A program made the translations under genes and the position numbers. The notes below the pieces were generated by a model. That model made no database searches and had not been told where the DNA came from. It saw nothing but the letters and a program-made list of their open reading frames with translations. From contig CAMYLY010000018.1 in the NCBI GenBank assembly GCA_947259405.1, forward strand, positions 41,133 to 76,593: a stretch of DNA of 35,461 bases, in the 5' to 3' direction. This stretch comes from an uncultured Gemmatimonadales bacterium. Lineage in GTDB: Bacteria > Gemmatimonadota > Gemmatimonadetes > Gemmatimonadales > GWC2-71-9. Positions 7,938 through 16,678 of the stretch are shown in pieces; the first letter of the stretch is position 1, and every line of letters starts with the position of its first letter.

Positions 7938-8684
7938 TCACCAGGCCAACCGTTCGATGACGCGTCGAATCATCTGAGGATCAGTTTGGGCCCACTCGTA
8001 TTCGCTCCGAGGTGGTGGGGTGCCGATCTCGACGTGTGGGGCCCGAAATGTCATGGCGCTGGCCCGGGTTGTCGCGCCCGTGAGATGGATTTCCTCGACA
8101 CCAGCAGCTTTCACGAGCGCTTTGGCCGTGTCTGGTGTGATGCCGCCTCCAGGGAGGATGCCGATTCTGCCAGCGCCGTGCTCGACCATCGCGGCGATCG
8201 TCTCGGCGCCGTCCGGGGCCGTGCGGGCCTGGCCGGACGTGAGGACGCGATCCACACTCAAGGCGATCAGTGTATCGAGTGTCTCTCGCCAATCGCGGGA
8301 AACATCGCACGCGCGGTGGAAGGTCACGGACATCGGGCGAGCCGCGTCGACCAAAGTTGCGGTGCGGTCGGCGTCGACACGGCCGTCCGCCATCAAGATT
8401 CCCGATACCACACCATCGATGCGCATGCGTTTGAGCTGTTCGATATCCGCCAGCATGACCTGCATTTCGGCAGCGGTATAGAGAAAATCCCCGCCGCGCG
8501 GTCGAACGAGCACATGCATCGGGATCTGGAGGCGTTCGCGGCATGCGGCGAGCGTGCCGAATGAAGGCGTAGTACCGCCTTCGATCAGATTCGCGCACAA
8601 CTCGATCCGGTCCGCCCCGCCCGCTTCCGCCGCTAACGCGGACTCGATCGTATCGACGCAGGCCTCCACCCGGATGGCTGGCAT
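7938..8684 (-). CDS. cutC: CutC-family protein (copper homeostasis-type TIM barrel)
   Basis: A 248-aa protein of CutC family length. The signature opening VEACVDTIESALAAEAGGAD leads to RIELCANLIEGGTTPSFGTL. HVLVRPRGGDFLYTAAE, VTFHRACDVSRDW and the ILPGGGITPDTAKAL phosphate-site-like loop follow. CutC proteins are TIM barrels linked to copper tolerance in E. coli and Enterococcus, although the biochemical role is not settled. The open frame continues upstream to 9395, but this is antisense to the S9 peptidase gene and is not protein-like; the ATG at 8684 begins the family homology. It is divergent from the peptidase gene with a 138-base spacer and could be co-transcribed with the diguanylate cyclase. 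Confidence 0.93.
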   Translation of the reverse strand: MPAIRVEACVDTIESALAAEAGGADRIELCANLIEGGTTPSFGTLAACRERLQIPMHVLVRPRGGDFLYTAAEMQVMLADIEQLKRMRIDGVVSGILMADGRVDADRTATLVDAARPMSVTFHRACDVSRDWRETLDTLIALSVDRVLTSGQARTAPDGAETIAAMVEHGAGRIGILPGGGITPDTAKALVKAAGVEEIHLTGATTRASAMTFRAPHVEIGTPPPRSEYEWAQTDPQMIRRVIERLAW

Positions 8685-8822
8685 CCGTATAAGATAAGAG
8701 GTAGCTGCTCCCTTGCCCTGGCACGGCGAGCCTGTACCTTCGGGGCGGTTTGTCGCACCAAGACTGCGTCGCGCCCTTGCGACGCTACTGACACCGTGAC
8801 GCGTTGAGTTCTGGAGGTCGCG

Positions 8823-11375
8823 ATGGTCCACCGATCGTGTTTCGTGTTGCTCTGCACCATTCTCGTTGTTCCAGAGGCATCTCGCGCCCAAGTGCAAGGT
8901 GAGAGTGCTGTCTCGGCCGCGAACTACCGCCTGGCCGCTCGATTCGCCCCGTACCGAATCCAGGATCTTATCTATAGCACGACGGTGAGTCCGCGGTACA
9001 TCGAGAACAGCGAGAAGTTCTGGTATGAGTGGGAGACGTCCAGCGGAAGCGTGTACTACATTGTCGACCCCGTAGCACAAACCAAACGCCTCATCTTCGA
9101 CAATGATCAAATTGCCGCCGAGCTGACGCGCATTACGCGTGACCCATGGGACGGACAACACCTGCCCATTCGTCGCATCCGCTTTGTCGACGAGAACACC
9201 CTGCAGTTCGAGGTCGAATCCTCTCAGGATGAAGAGGTCGAGGACCAGGAGGAGGACGAGGAGCAGGAGGAGGAACAGCAGGAGGAAGAGCGCCAACGGC
9301 GACCGCAGACCAAGAAGAAGGTTCATCACTTCGAATACGATGTGAACACCCGCACCTTGCGGGAACTCGACGACTGGGAGGCGCCGGATAACCACCCCAG
9401 TTGGGCGAGTGTATCACCCGACGGAGCAACGGTTGTCTTTGCGCGGAACCACAACCTCTTCATGATGACCGGAGCCGACTACGCCCAGTTTCTCGAGGCT
9501 CGGCGGGGCAAGAGTGGTGACGAGGCCGATGAGGCGGAAGAGGACATCGAAGTCGACGAGACCCAACTCACGACCGATGGGGAAGAACATTTCAGCTATG
9601 CGGTGGCCGAGCGTGGCGACACCGATGTCGAGCGAGAGAAGAACAAGGACAAACGCAAGCGCACGCCGATCTCGTGGTCTCGGGATTCTGGTCGGTTCGC
9701 CATCATCCGACAGGATCGTCGTGACGTTGGCGAACTGTGGGTCATCCACGCGGTCGGGAATGATCGTCCCGAGCTGGAATCCTACAAGTACGATATGCCA
9801 GGGGAGGAGAACGCCACGGAAGAAGAGTTGCAGATCTATGACCTGCAAACGCGCGAAATGGTGAGGGTGCAGGCAGCGGCATTTCAGGATCAGGATCTTT
9901 CCATCCTCTCAGCACGGCAATTCATCTATCCGGACAGCGACGAACCACGTCGCTCGTTGTGGCTCTCACCGAACGCAGATCAACTCTACTTCGTGCGGAT
10001 GAGTCGCGACCGCTACCGGGTGGACGTGGCGGTCGCGGATGCGAGTACAGGTACCATTCGCGTGCTGATCGAGGAGAGGCTCAACACATACCTCGAGACG
10101 CGGCGCCTCGAGCTGCTTCAGAATGGTGATATGGTGTGGTGGTCTGAACGCGACGGGTGGGCGCACCTCTACCGCTTCGGGCCAGACGGCGCGCTGCGAA
10201 ATCGCCTGACCGCCGGTCCGTGGTCCGTCCGCAGCGTCGTGGGGATCGACGAGGCGCGCGGGTATGTGTACTTCCAAGCCAACGGGCGAGAGCCCGGTGA
10301 GGACCCGTACTATCAGCACCTGTACCGGGTCAGCCTCGATGGCAGTGGACTGCGATTGCTCGACCCAGGAGACTTCGACCACCGCGTGTCCATGGGCGAA
10401 TCTACCCGGTTCTTCGTCGATAACTACTCGCGGGTGAACACGGCACCGGCATCCGCGCTGTACGATGCCAATGGGCAAAGAGTCATGGATCTAGAAACGG
10501 CGGACTTCTCCAAGCTCGGGGAGGCCGGGTACCAGTTTCCAGAGCCGTACACGGTCAAGGCAGCCGACGGCGTGACGGATCTCTACGGCGTCATGTACAA
10601 GCCGTTCGACTTTGACTCATCCAAGGTCTATCCCATCGTGGCGTACGTCTATCCTGGACCCCAGACCGAATCCGTGTCGAAGTTCTTTTCCACCAATCGG
10701 TATGAAACAGCGCTCGCGCAGTTTGGGATGATTGTGATCACGGTGGGGAACCGGGGCGGACACCCGGCCCGGTCGAAGTGGTACCACAACTATGGATACG
10801 GCAACCTGCGCGATTATGGGCTCGCTGACAAGAAGACGGCGATCGAGCAGTTGGCGGACCGCCACGCGTTTGTCGATATCGATCGCGTTGGGATCTACGG
10901 GCATTCCGGGGGCGGATTCATGTCCACGGCCGCGATGCTGGTCTATCCTGACTTCTTCAAGGTGGCCGTGTCATCATCCGGGAACCATAACAATGACGTG
11001 TACAACCGGTGGTGGTCTGAGACACATCACGGAGTCAAAGAGGTGGTCGACGATTCCGGCAAGGTCACATTCGAATACGAAATCGAGAAGAACTCCGATC
11101 TCGCGAAGAACCTCAAAGGCCACCTCCTGCTCACGACGGGCGACATCGACAACAACGTGCACCATGCGGGAACGTTCCGTATGGCCGAGGCACTCATTCG
11201 CGCGAACAAACGCTTCGACTTCTTCGTCTTCCCTGGCCAGCGGCACGGGTATGGGAACATGTCAGACTATTGGTTCTGGCTCCGAGCGGAGTATTTCGTG
11301 GAGCACTTGCTGGGGGACTTGCATTGGAGTCCGGATATCATCCAGTTGAATCTGGAACGGGAGGAAACGCGGTAG
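8823..11375 (+). CDS. Exported dipeptidyl-peptidase IV-like S9 serine peptidase
   Basis: An 850-aa enzyme with a Sec signal (MVHRSCFVLLCTILVVPEAS, cleavage near SRAQ). The ATG at 8823 follows GGAGG. The DPP-IV beta-propeller spans about 60-600. The catalytic alpha/beta-hydrolase fold is C-terminal with nucleophile Ser695 in YGHSGGGF. Asp776 in GDIDNNVH aligns with DPP-IV Asp708, and His808 lies in GQRHGYG. It should cleave N-terminal dipeptides or oligopeptides in the periplasm or outside the cell. Two highly acidic insertions are unusual: residues 136-157 (nearly all E, D and Q) and about 228-250. The gene is followed after 41 bases by the metallo-beta-lactamase gene on the same strand, so co-transcription is possible but functionally unexplained. 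Confidence 0.95.
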   Translation: MVHRSCFVLLCTILVVPEASRAQVQGESAVSAANYRLAARFAPYRIQDLIYSTTVSPRYIENSEKFWYEWETSSGSVYYIVDPVAQTKRLIFDNDQIAAELTRITRDPWDGQHLPIRRIRFVDENTLQFEVESSQDEEVEDQEEDEEQEEEQQEEERQRRPQTKKKVHHFEYDVNTRTLRELDDWEAPDNHPSWASVSPDGATVVFARNHNLFMMTGADYAQFLEARRGKSGDEADEAEEDIEVDETQLTTDGEEHFSYAVAERGDTDVEREKNKDKRKRTPISWSRDSGRFAIIRQDRRDVGELWVIHAVGNDRPELESYKYDMPGEENATEEELQIYDLQTREMVRVQAAAFQDQDLSILSARQFIYPDSDEPRRSLWLSPNADQLYFVRMSRDRYRVDVAVADASTGTIRVLIEERLNTYLETRRLELLQNGDMVWWSERDGWAHLYRFGPDGALRNRLTAGPWSVRSVVGIDEARGYVYFQANGREPGEDPYYQHLYRVSLDGSGLRLLDPGDFDHRVSMGESTRFFVDNYSRVNTAPASALYDANGQRVMDLETADFSKLGEAGYQFPEPYTVKAADGVTDLYGVMYKPFDFDSSKVYPIVAYVYPGPQTESVSKFFSTNRYETALAQFGMIVITVGNRGGHPARSKWYHNYGYGNLRDYGLADKKTAIEQLADRHAFVDIDRVGIYGHSGGGFMSTAAMLVYPDFFKVAVSSSGNHNNDVYNRWWSETHHGVKEVVDDSGKVTFEYEIEKNSDLAKNLKGHLLLTTGDIDNNVHHAGTFRMAEALIRANKRFDFFVFPGQRHGYGNMSDYWFWLRAEYFVEHLLGDLHWSPDIIQLNLEREETR

Positions 11376-11416
11376 CGCCGCGCCAGGCGCTATCGTGGTC
11401 CACTGACTGGAGGCCC

Positions 11417-12817
11417 ATGCCACACGCTAAGCCGTCTATCCAGTTTCTCGGCGCTGCCGGGACGGTGACGGGATCCAAACATCTGGTTCGCGCCAACGGC
11501 AGCGCCGTGCTGCTCGACTGTGGACTCTTCCAGGGAATGAAGTCGCTGCGGGAACGCAACTGGAAGCCGTTGCCGTTTGCGCCCTCGGAGGTTGATGGCG
11601 TCGTGCTGAGCCATGCGCACATCGATCACTCCGGATATCTCCCCCGGTTGGTGCGCGATGGGTTTGACGGACCCATCTATTGCACGGCGGCGACCGCCGA
11701 CTTGTTGGCCTTCCTTCTGAAAGACAGTGCGTACCTCCAGGAGGAGCACGCGGCCTACGCGAACCGAAAGCGCTTCTCCAAACACAAGCCGGCGCTCCCT
11801 CTGTATACCGTCGATGACGCGGAAGCGACGCTCGAACTCGTGCGAGCCGTGCCGGCGGAGGAGCCGTTTGTGGCAGCCAAGGGCCTGCGGGCCACGCTCA
11901 GGCCGTCCGGACACATCCTGGGGGCATCGACCGTCGACCTCGAAGTCCAGAATGGAAGGAAGTCCCTGCGTGTGGTGTTCTCGGGCGACATCGGTCGATT
12001 CGAGAGTCCCATTCTAAAGGACCCCGCGCCGGTCAGTGAAGCCGACTATCTCCTGGTCGAAAGCACGTATGGGGACAAGCGCCATGCCAGCGATCCCAAC
12101 GCGCAGCTTGCCGAGATCGTGTCGGAGACGGCCGACCATGGGGGCACACTGGTGGTGCCCGCGTTTGCTGTGGGTCGCACCCAGGAAATGTTGTGGCGGT
12201 TGAAGACACTCGAAGACGATGGGCGCATACCGACGATCCCCGTCTACCTCGACTCGCCCATGGCCATCAATGTGACCGACGTGTACCGCCGCTCATGTGA
12301 GGAGCACGACCGCGAGATGCGGGAGGCCTACGCTGCCGGCGAGAAGCCGTTGACGCCGAGTCTTCTGCGGGTCGCGGCCACACCAGAGGAATCCAAAGCC
12401 ATCAACTCGGTTCGCGGTCCGCTGATCATTGTGTCGGCGAGCGGCATGGTAACGGGTGGTCGCGTGCTCCATCACATGAAACGCCGCCTGCCACACAAAC
12501 GAACGACGGTGATGCTCACTGGATACCAGGCCAGCGGTTCCCGGGGACGCACGCTCCAAGAGGGGGCGGAGACCCTCCGAATCCACGGCCAGGATGTTCC
12601 GGTGCGGGCGCGCGTGGAGACCATCTACGGACTCTCGGCGCACGGCGATCAGACGGAGTTGCTACGCTGGCTCAGTGGATTTGACCGGGCGCCTCGGGGC
12701 ACATTCCTGGTTCACGGGGAACCCGACGTGCTCGACACGTTTGCTGGAGTCATCCACGAGCGACAGCAGTGGGACGTATCCGTAGCGAAGTACCAGGAGC
12801 GGGTCGAGCTGGACTAG
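11417..12817 (+). CDS. Metallo-beta-lactamase / beta-CASP RNA-processing exonuclease-like protein
   Basis: A 466-aa cytoplasmic protein of the Ysh1/CPSF73-like bacterial group. The ATG at 11417 is preceded by GGAGG (11409-11413); the frame is open further upstream inside the peptidase gene, but that segment has no homology. The motif SHAHIDHSG gives zinc ligands H66, H68, D70 and H71. SGHILGAST, FSGDIGR and LLVESTYGD complete the MBL core. The beta-CASP domain follows (VPAFAVGRTQEML, YLDSPMA, SASGMVTGGRVLHHM). A C-terminal RMMBL-type segment holds GYQASGSRGR, LSAHGDQTELLRWL and FLVHGEP. Such proteins are endo/exoribonucleases or nucleases. It converges with the DM13 gene, 11 bases between stops. 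Confidence 0.94.
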   Translation: MPHAKPSIQFLGAAGTVTGSKHLVRANGSAVLLDCGLFQGMKSLRERNWKPLPFAPSEVDGVVLSHAHIDHSGYLPRLVRDGFDGPIYCTAATADLLAFLLKDSAYLQEEHAAYANRKRFSKHKPALPLYTVDDAEATLELVRAVPAEEPFVAAKGLRATLRPSGHILGASTVDLEVQNGRKSLRVVFSGDIGRFESPILKDPAPVSEADYLLVESTYGDKRHASDPNAQLAEIVSETADHGGTLVVPAFAVGRTQEMLWRLKTLEDDGRIPTIPVYLDSPMAINVTDVYRRSCEEHDREMREAYAAGEKPLTPSLLRVAATPEESKAINSVRGPLIIVSASGMVTGGRVLHHMKRRLPHKRTTVMLTGYQASGSRGRTLQEGAETLRIHGQDVPVRARVETIYGLSAHGDQTELLRWLSGFDRAPRGTFLVHGEPDVLDTFAGVIHERQQWDVSVAKYQERVELD

Positions 12818-12828
12818 TCGCCGCAGGG

Positions 12829-13407
12829 TCACATCACGGGCGCGAGCGTGGCCACGCTGAACACCACATGGAACGGCCTGCAGTAGATGACGACGCTCTG
12901 TCGCGCCTCGGGGTCGACCGTTGCCGGGATCACATAGTTCTGGTTTCCGATGTTTCCCTTGAGCTTGTCCAGCTCCACGTAGCCTTGCGCCTCGAGGTCG
13001 TCGTGGTCGGCCGGATTCGTGTGTCCGGCCAGAAGCACGCGAAGGTCAGGACCGTTCGTCACGCTGAAACCCTCAAATCGCAGGACGGCTGTCCCGTCGG
13101 CGAGGCGGTAGACGGTGGCGGTGCCGCTCCCGCGATGAAACGCGTCGGCGTCGCGGAACGTGCCGGATGCCAACGCGACGGGTGCAGCACCGGATTCGGG
13201 CATCGGTTCGTCCGCGAGTTCCCCCATCTTGGCCATCGTCGCCATGACCTGCTCGACTTCCCCGCGCGTCATGTTGTTCGGCACGGTCGCAGACGCGGCC
13301 ATGGGGAATGCCTCATCGACTCGGCGGTCGAGCAGGAGTGGTGACGCGAGCCACCAGGCGACAGCCGCGATTCCTGCGGCAACCACGATGAGCAGGATTC
13401 GGCGCAT
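12829..13407 (-). CDS. Membrane-anchored DM13-domain protein
   Basis: A 192-aa protein. The ATG at 13407 follows GAGGAGCCAACC. Residues 4-22 are a hydrophobic anchor or uncleaved signal (ILLIVVAAGIAAVAWWL). The C-terminal half is a DM13 domain: SGTFRDADAFHRGSGTATVY, then DGTAVLRFEGFSVTNGPDLR and VLLAGH, ending in QNYVIPATVDPEARQSVVIYCRPFHVVF. DM13 domains are proposed to be redox or electron-transfer modules, often with a conserved cysteine; here a single Cys sits in IYCRPFHVVF. The protein probably acts on the outer face of the cytoplasmic membrane. No redox partner is coded next to it. Confidence 0.9.
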   Translation of the reverse strand: MRRILLIVVAAGIAAVAWWLASPLLLDRRVDEAFPMAASATVPNNMTRGEVEQVMATMAKMGELADEPMPESGAAPVALASGTFRDADAFHRGSGTATVYRLADGTAVLRFEGFSVTNGPDLRVLLAGHTNPADHDDLEAQGYVELDKLKGNIGNQNYVIPATVDPEARQSVVIYCRPFHVVFSVATLAPVM

Positions 13408-13754
13408 GGTTGGCTCCTCGAACGGCGTTGAGGTGGTAGGACGGTAGGGGCGAACTTCCGTGATCGATGTTCAGTTGGCAAAGCTGCGTACGGTGATGCT
13501 AGTTGCGCAACCGCGATGACACCCGCATGCTGACGTAATCGAGGCGAGCGAACACCCGATCGTGCTGAGTCACATCGGCGCCCGCGCGCTCAGGAGGCGA
13601 CCTCTCAGTCCGCCGCGGGTGTCCAGGGTCGAACGCGTGGAATCTGTCGAGGGATTGGAGAATCCCACCGAAGGGTCGAAAACGATCATCCGATGGCTCG
13701 TTCGGCGGCCTCGCGCGCGATCTCCATCGCGGCCAGAGAAGATATCAACCGCCG
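13408..13754. other. 347-base gap, no convincing gene
   Basis: This gap lies upstream of the DM13 gene and downstream of the exported MBL gene. Open frames here are short, lack ribosome-binding sites and have arginine-rich, non-protein-like composition. The only structure I see is a small perfect hairpin at 13651-13666 (GGGATT, loop GGAG, AATCCC), without a T-run. It may contain the DM13 promoter, but no clear -35/-10 pair was found. Confidence 0.5.
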
Positions 13755-14975
13755 TCAATACGCGTAGCGGGCGACGACGCGGCCGTCGTGATCGAAGAGG
13801 ATGGCGCGCCCGGTCCGGTCGTCCCACACGGCGTAGGGTTGTCGCATGTAGAACCTGCCATCGCGCGCCTGGCCAACCCCCGTGAACACAAAGACGCTGT
13901 CTGAGGGTGGAATAGCAGCCGCCGGCGGAAAGGTGTAACACGTGCGCTCGGCATTGCAGAGACGCCAGCGGCCGACTGGAACTGGTTCACCGCTGGTGTT
14001 CTTGATGACGACGTACTCTCCGTTCAGGTTGAATTGGTCGTACCCCGCGGCGTCGGGATACACCCATACGTCGATATGCGCCACATCCCCCCTGGCAGGC
14101 TGGACCGGATCCAACGGTGTCTCGTCGGCGGACCGCGCGAAGCGGTCGCCCCAGACCGTGTTCACCTCGTACGTCCCATCCACTGCGCCCAGAATCGTGA
14201 CCTCGCCGTGCAGGTCCGTGCGGTAGATCTCGTTCGCCACGCTCTTGTAGAGTTCCATGGCCGAAGGGTCGGGATGGCCGTAACCGTTGTCCTCGCCGAC
14301 CGAAATCACCACCGCGCGTGGCTCGGTTGCCCGCAACCACTCGGCCGACACGCCATCCCGCGCTCCATGATGCGAGGCCTTGAGCACCGTCACCCGCGGG
14401 ATATCCATCGCGAGAAAGTGCGCGAGCGCCCCGTGCTGCGCATCCCCGGTCACGAGTGCAGAGAACTCGCCGAACCGGATCAGAACGGCGAGCGATCCAT
14501 CATCTAACGACGCCGCGTCGCGTCGATGAGGTAATACCTCCAGCGTCACGCTCCCTAACTCGAGTGTCTGGCGGGAGGCCACGACGTACGTTGCCGCCGA
14601 ACGGTCGAGCGCGTCCATCACCTGAGCGTAGATGGCGGTGGCATGAGGCACTCCGTTGTCGAGGTAGGTCTCGACGGGCAGATCGTGCAGCACGTCGGCC
14701 ATTCCGCCGACATGATCGGCGTGAGGATGCGTGGCGATGGCGATGTTGACCGCATCGATCCCGTGCACGCCCAGCTGCCCGATCAGCCATCCACGGCCGG
14801 CGTCGATCAGTGCCACTTTCCCCTCGGGGCTGCGCACGACCAGCGCGTCGCCGTAGCCAACGTCGAGGAAGATCAGCTCGATGTGATCGGGGCCGGAGCT
14901 CGCGCGCGCCCCGGACAGGAACGCGACAGCGGCAATACCAGCCAACGCTCGGATGCCACGATGCACCGAACGCAT
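13755..14975 (-). CDS. Exported ComEC/Rec2-like metallo-beta-lactamase with C-terminal lamin-tail-like domain
   Basis: A 406-aa protein. A signal peptide is visible at 8-28 (IRALAGIAAVAFLSGARAS). The MBL domain follows: FLDVGYGDALVVRSPEGKVALIDAG and THPHADHVGG (ligands H83, H85, D87, H88), then TGDAQHGAL, LKASHHGARDGVS and SVGEDNGYGHPDP. This is the arrangement of the soluble ComEC-type hydrolase. The last about 120 residues resemble a lamin-tail domain (GYDQFNLNGEYVVIKNTSGE, VGRWRLCNAERTCYTFP, DSVFVFTG). In ComEC-like secreted proteins this combination suggests an extracellular or periplasmic nuclease/phosphodiesterase acting on external DNA, but the substrate is unproven. It stands alone and is divergent from the tetR-like gene. 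Confidence 0.9.
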   Translation of the reverse strand: MRSVHRGIRALAGIAAVAFLSGARASSGPDHIELIFLDVGYGDALVVRSPEGKVALIDAGRGWLIGQLGVHGIDAVNIAIATHPHADHVGGMADVLHDLPVETYLDNGVPHATAIYAQVMDALDRSAATYVVASRQTLELGSVTLEVLPHRRDAASLDDGSLAVLIRFGEFSALVTGDAQHGALAHFLAMDIPRVTVLKASHHGARDGVSAEWLRATEPRAVVISVGEDNGYGHPDPSAMELYKSVANEIYRTDLHGEVTILGAVDGTYEVNTVWGDRFARSADETPLDPVQPARGDVAHIDVWVYPDAAGYDQFNLNGEYVVIKNTSGEPVPVGRWRLCNAERTCYTFPPAAAIPPSDSVFVFTGVGQARDGRFYMRQPYAVWDDRTGRAILFDHDGRVVARYAY

Positions 14976-15035
14976 CAGAAGCGGAGGCCAGGGTTAGACG
15001 TTCGTGGTGTGTCTTCGTGCATGGTCCACCCCTAT

Positions 15036-15056
15036 ACACCAGCCAAAGGCTGGTGT
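15036..15056. repeat. Perfect inverted repeat (9-bp stem, AAA loop)
   Basis: ACACCAGCC (15036-15044), loop AAA, GGCTGGTGT (15048-15056). Outside it, an imperfect C-rich/G-rich extension (GGTCCACCCC and GGGGGGTCC) could lengthen the stem to about 20 bases. There is no T-run on the plus strand. It could be an RNA hairpin in the leader of either gene or a protein-binding site. Confidence 0.5.
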
Positions 15057-15212
15057 TGGGGGGTCCGGGGGATGCGGGTCAATGCTCCACGCTCGGGCCC
15101 ATGCTGCAGTCCGTGCATCGCGGCGAGCAGAACGTCCCGCGGGGGAACGCTCATCTGCTGTCCGGTCCCAGGACACGATGGCGCGCACCGTCCAGACACA
15201 GTGCGATTCGGA

Positions 15213-15245
15213 TTGACGCGTAAGGTCGTAGTCGTACATTGTACG
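15213..15245 (+). promoter_or_regulatory. Candidate sigma-70-like promoter with a 13-bp palindrome over the -10 (tetR-like gene)
   Basis: TTGACG at 15213-15218 and TACATT at 15235-15240 are separated by 16 bases. CGTACA-T-TGTACG (15233-15245) is a perfect inverted repeat around position 15239 and covers the -10. This is the usual place for a TetR-family autoregulatory operator. The downstream TetR start is at 15318, about 75 bases away. Confidence 0.5.
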
Positions 15246-15317
15246 GTCGAGAGATGGTCTTCTAGTCCGTAAGCTGTTAACAAACATGGACTTGGCCAAC
15301 CTGGCGACGAGGCGCAC

Positions 15318-15905
15318 ATGCCTAGAAAGTCGGGAAAGACCCCGAGAGGTGGAGCATCGCACGATCAGATCGTGTCAGCGGCTCTCCGCGTGTTGGACGA
15401 TCCTGCCCAGTCGTTCGATGCTCGCACGGTTGCGAAGGAGGCGGGCAAAAGCCTGGGGACGCTGTCGTTCCATTTCCGAGACGGCGGATTGCGGCAATTG
15501 CGTGGCGAGGTTGCGCAGCACGGGTTCGAGCAGTTGGTCGGCGAGTTGGAGTCAGCTGCCACGATCGGGCAAGGCCCGCTTGACGCCATCCGGGGGCTCG
15601 GCCATGCCTACGTCCGATTTGCCGTGGATCGCCCGCGGCTCCACCGCCTCATGCACGGCGAGCCATGGGGGGCCGCCGTCGAGCCGTATCGCTCGGACGC
15701 GCAGTCGCTGCTTCGGGATTACATCGTCACGGGCCAGGATGCCGGAGTCGTTCGCGCGGGCTCGCCAGGGGGGCTCGCGAGGGTTGCCTGGGCGGTGATG
15801 CACGGTGTGTCCGTGCTCTATCTCGACGGACATGTTGAAGCCGCGGAGTTGAACGAGGTGGTCGACGAGTCGATCGACGTGCTATTGCAGGGCCTGTCGC
15901 GCTAA
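15318..15905 (+). CDS. TetR/AcrR-family transcriptional regulator, WHG-domain type
   Basis: A 195-aa regulator. The N-terminal DNA-binding domain is at about 14-60: HDQIVSAALRVLDDP, then the helix-turn-helix DARTVAKEAGKSLGTLSFHF. The ligand-binding domain includes PLDAIRGLGHAYVRFAVDRP and RLHRLMHGEPWG, the pattern of the TetR_C WHG subfamily. The ATG at 15318 has GAGGCG upstream. No target operon is obvious; the divergent exported MBL gene is a candidate because it shares the intergenic region. The stop TAA (15903-15905) overlaps the stop of the opposite DUF2461 gene (TAG on the complement of 15902-15904). Confidence 0.88.
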   Translation: MPRKSGKTPRGGASHDQIVSAALRVLDDPAQSFDARTVAKEAGKSLGTLSFHFRDGGLRQLRGEVAQHGFEQLVGELESAATIGQGPLDAIRGLGHAYVRFAVDRPRLHRLMHGEPWGAAVEPYRSDAQSLLRDYIVTGQDAGVVRAGSPGGLARVAWAVMHGVSVLYLDGHVEAAELNEVVDESIDVLLQGLSR

Positions 15906-16570
15906 CCCTCGGCGGCTGCGGCTAACCAATCTCCCACCTTCTTCCCCGCGCGATAGTGCTCCATCAGGAAAGCGGCGAGATCGTCGCGCAGCAGGGTATC
16001 AGCGGGATGTTCGACCCAGTAGTAGAACTGCTTGTTCGCGATGAGGGGAAACCGGTCTCTGGCGTCCTTGAATTCTTTTGGCAGCACTTTGTTCTTGTCA
16101 CCCATTAGCTCCCCGAATCGCTCGCGAAACGCCTTGCTCTTCACCAAACGATCGAGCTCTGTGCCGCGATCGCGGATGGCAGCGCGGATGTTGTACAACG
16201 CACTCTTGTCTGGCTGATAGACGCCGCCGGCCACTGCCACGTTGGACGCACCAAGTTGAAAATACAGGCCCGGGCTCCGGTGGTCCTTCCGCCCACCTCG
16301 ATTGACCACGGCTGACATATGGGTCTTGTACGGCGTCTTGTCCTTGGAGAAGCGGATATCCCGCGCGATACGGAAGATCGCGTCTTTCGGTTCGAGAACG
16401 ACGGACGAGTCGATGGCACTTACTCGATGAATCATCTCCTCGACGAAGTCCCGGAACGGCACCTTCACCGCGGATTCGTAGCGTGCCTTGTTGGCGTGAA
16501 ACCACTCTCGCGTGTTGTTGCGAGCCAGCCCGCGCAGGAAGGCGAGATAGTCTTTCGTAAAGTGAGCCAT
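15902..16570 (-). CDS. DUF2461 family protein
   Basis: A 222-aa protein matching the DUF2461 (TIGR02453-type) family. The signature begins FLRGLARNNTREWFHANKAR, then EPKDAIFRIARDIRFSKDKT, PYKTHMSAVVNRGGR, GLYFQLGASNVAVAGGVYQP, and a C-terminal YYWVEHPADTLL. The function of the family is unknown. The start at 16570 was chosen because homology begins at MAHFTKDYLAFL. The frame is open about 67 codons further upstream, through a stretch with no such match that overlaps the opposite gene. It is divergent from the small ART-like gene, and the 108-base spacer holds an 8-base inverted repeat (TGTGACAG 16588-16595 and CTGTCACA 16647-16654). Confidence 0.9.
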   Translation of the reverse strand: MAHFTKDYLAFLRGLARNNTREWFHANKARYESAVKVPFRDFVEEMIHRVSAIDSSVVLEPKDAIFRIARDIRFSKDKTPYKTHMSAVVNRGGRKDHRSPGLYFQLGASNVAVAGGVYQPDKSALYNIRAAIRDRGTELDRLVKSKAFRERFGELMGDKNKVLPKEFKDARDRFPLIANKQFYYWVEHPADTLLRDDLAAFLMEHYRAGKKVGDWLAAAAEG

Positions 16571-16678
16571 AGGCCGTGCCGCTTGGGTGTGACAGTAACA
16601 TTGATGCGCGAGAGACATTTGTCGAGCGCGCCGAATGACGTCTTTGCTGTCACATCGACTTGAGTAGATTATCGGATC

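Larger units (their letters stand above)
14976..15317. other. 342-base divergent intergenic region with hairpin and promoter
   Basis: This region separates the exported MBL gene (minus) from the TetR-like regulator (plus). It contains a perfect 9-bp-stem hairpin at 15036-15056 and a promoter plus 13-bp palindrome at 15213-15245, each listed separately. I see no protein-coding gene or RNA gene in it. Confidence 0.55.

Noticed and set aside
7908..7942. Two GTGGGCATC(G/A)CC direct copies near the cutC stop
   Set aside because: Only two copies, one overlapping coding sequence; chance is likely.
7215..8564. A 449-codon open frame on the plus strand, antisense to the diguanylate cyclase and cutC
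   Set aside because: Its composition is that of an antisense shadow in high-GC DNA; the opposite strand carries complete dCache-HAMP-GGDEF and CutC domains.
8685..9395. N-terminal extension of the cutC frame
   Set aside because: It is antisense to the S9 peptidase gene and low-complexity (L/V runs opposite the acidic repeat); CutC homology starts at 8684.
13570..13941. Arginine-rich minus-strand open frame across the gap next to the exported MBL gene
   Set aside because: No ribosome-binding site, and most of it is an out-of-frame shadow of the MBL C-terminus.
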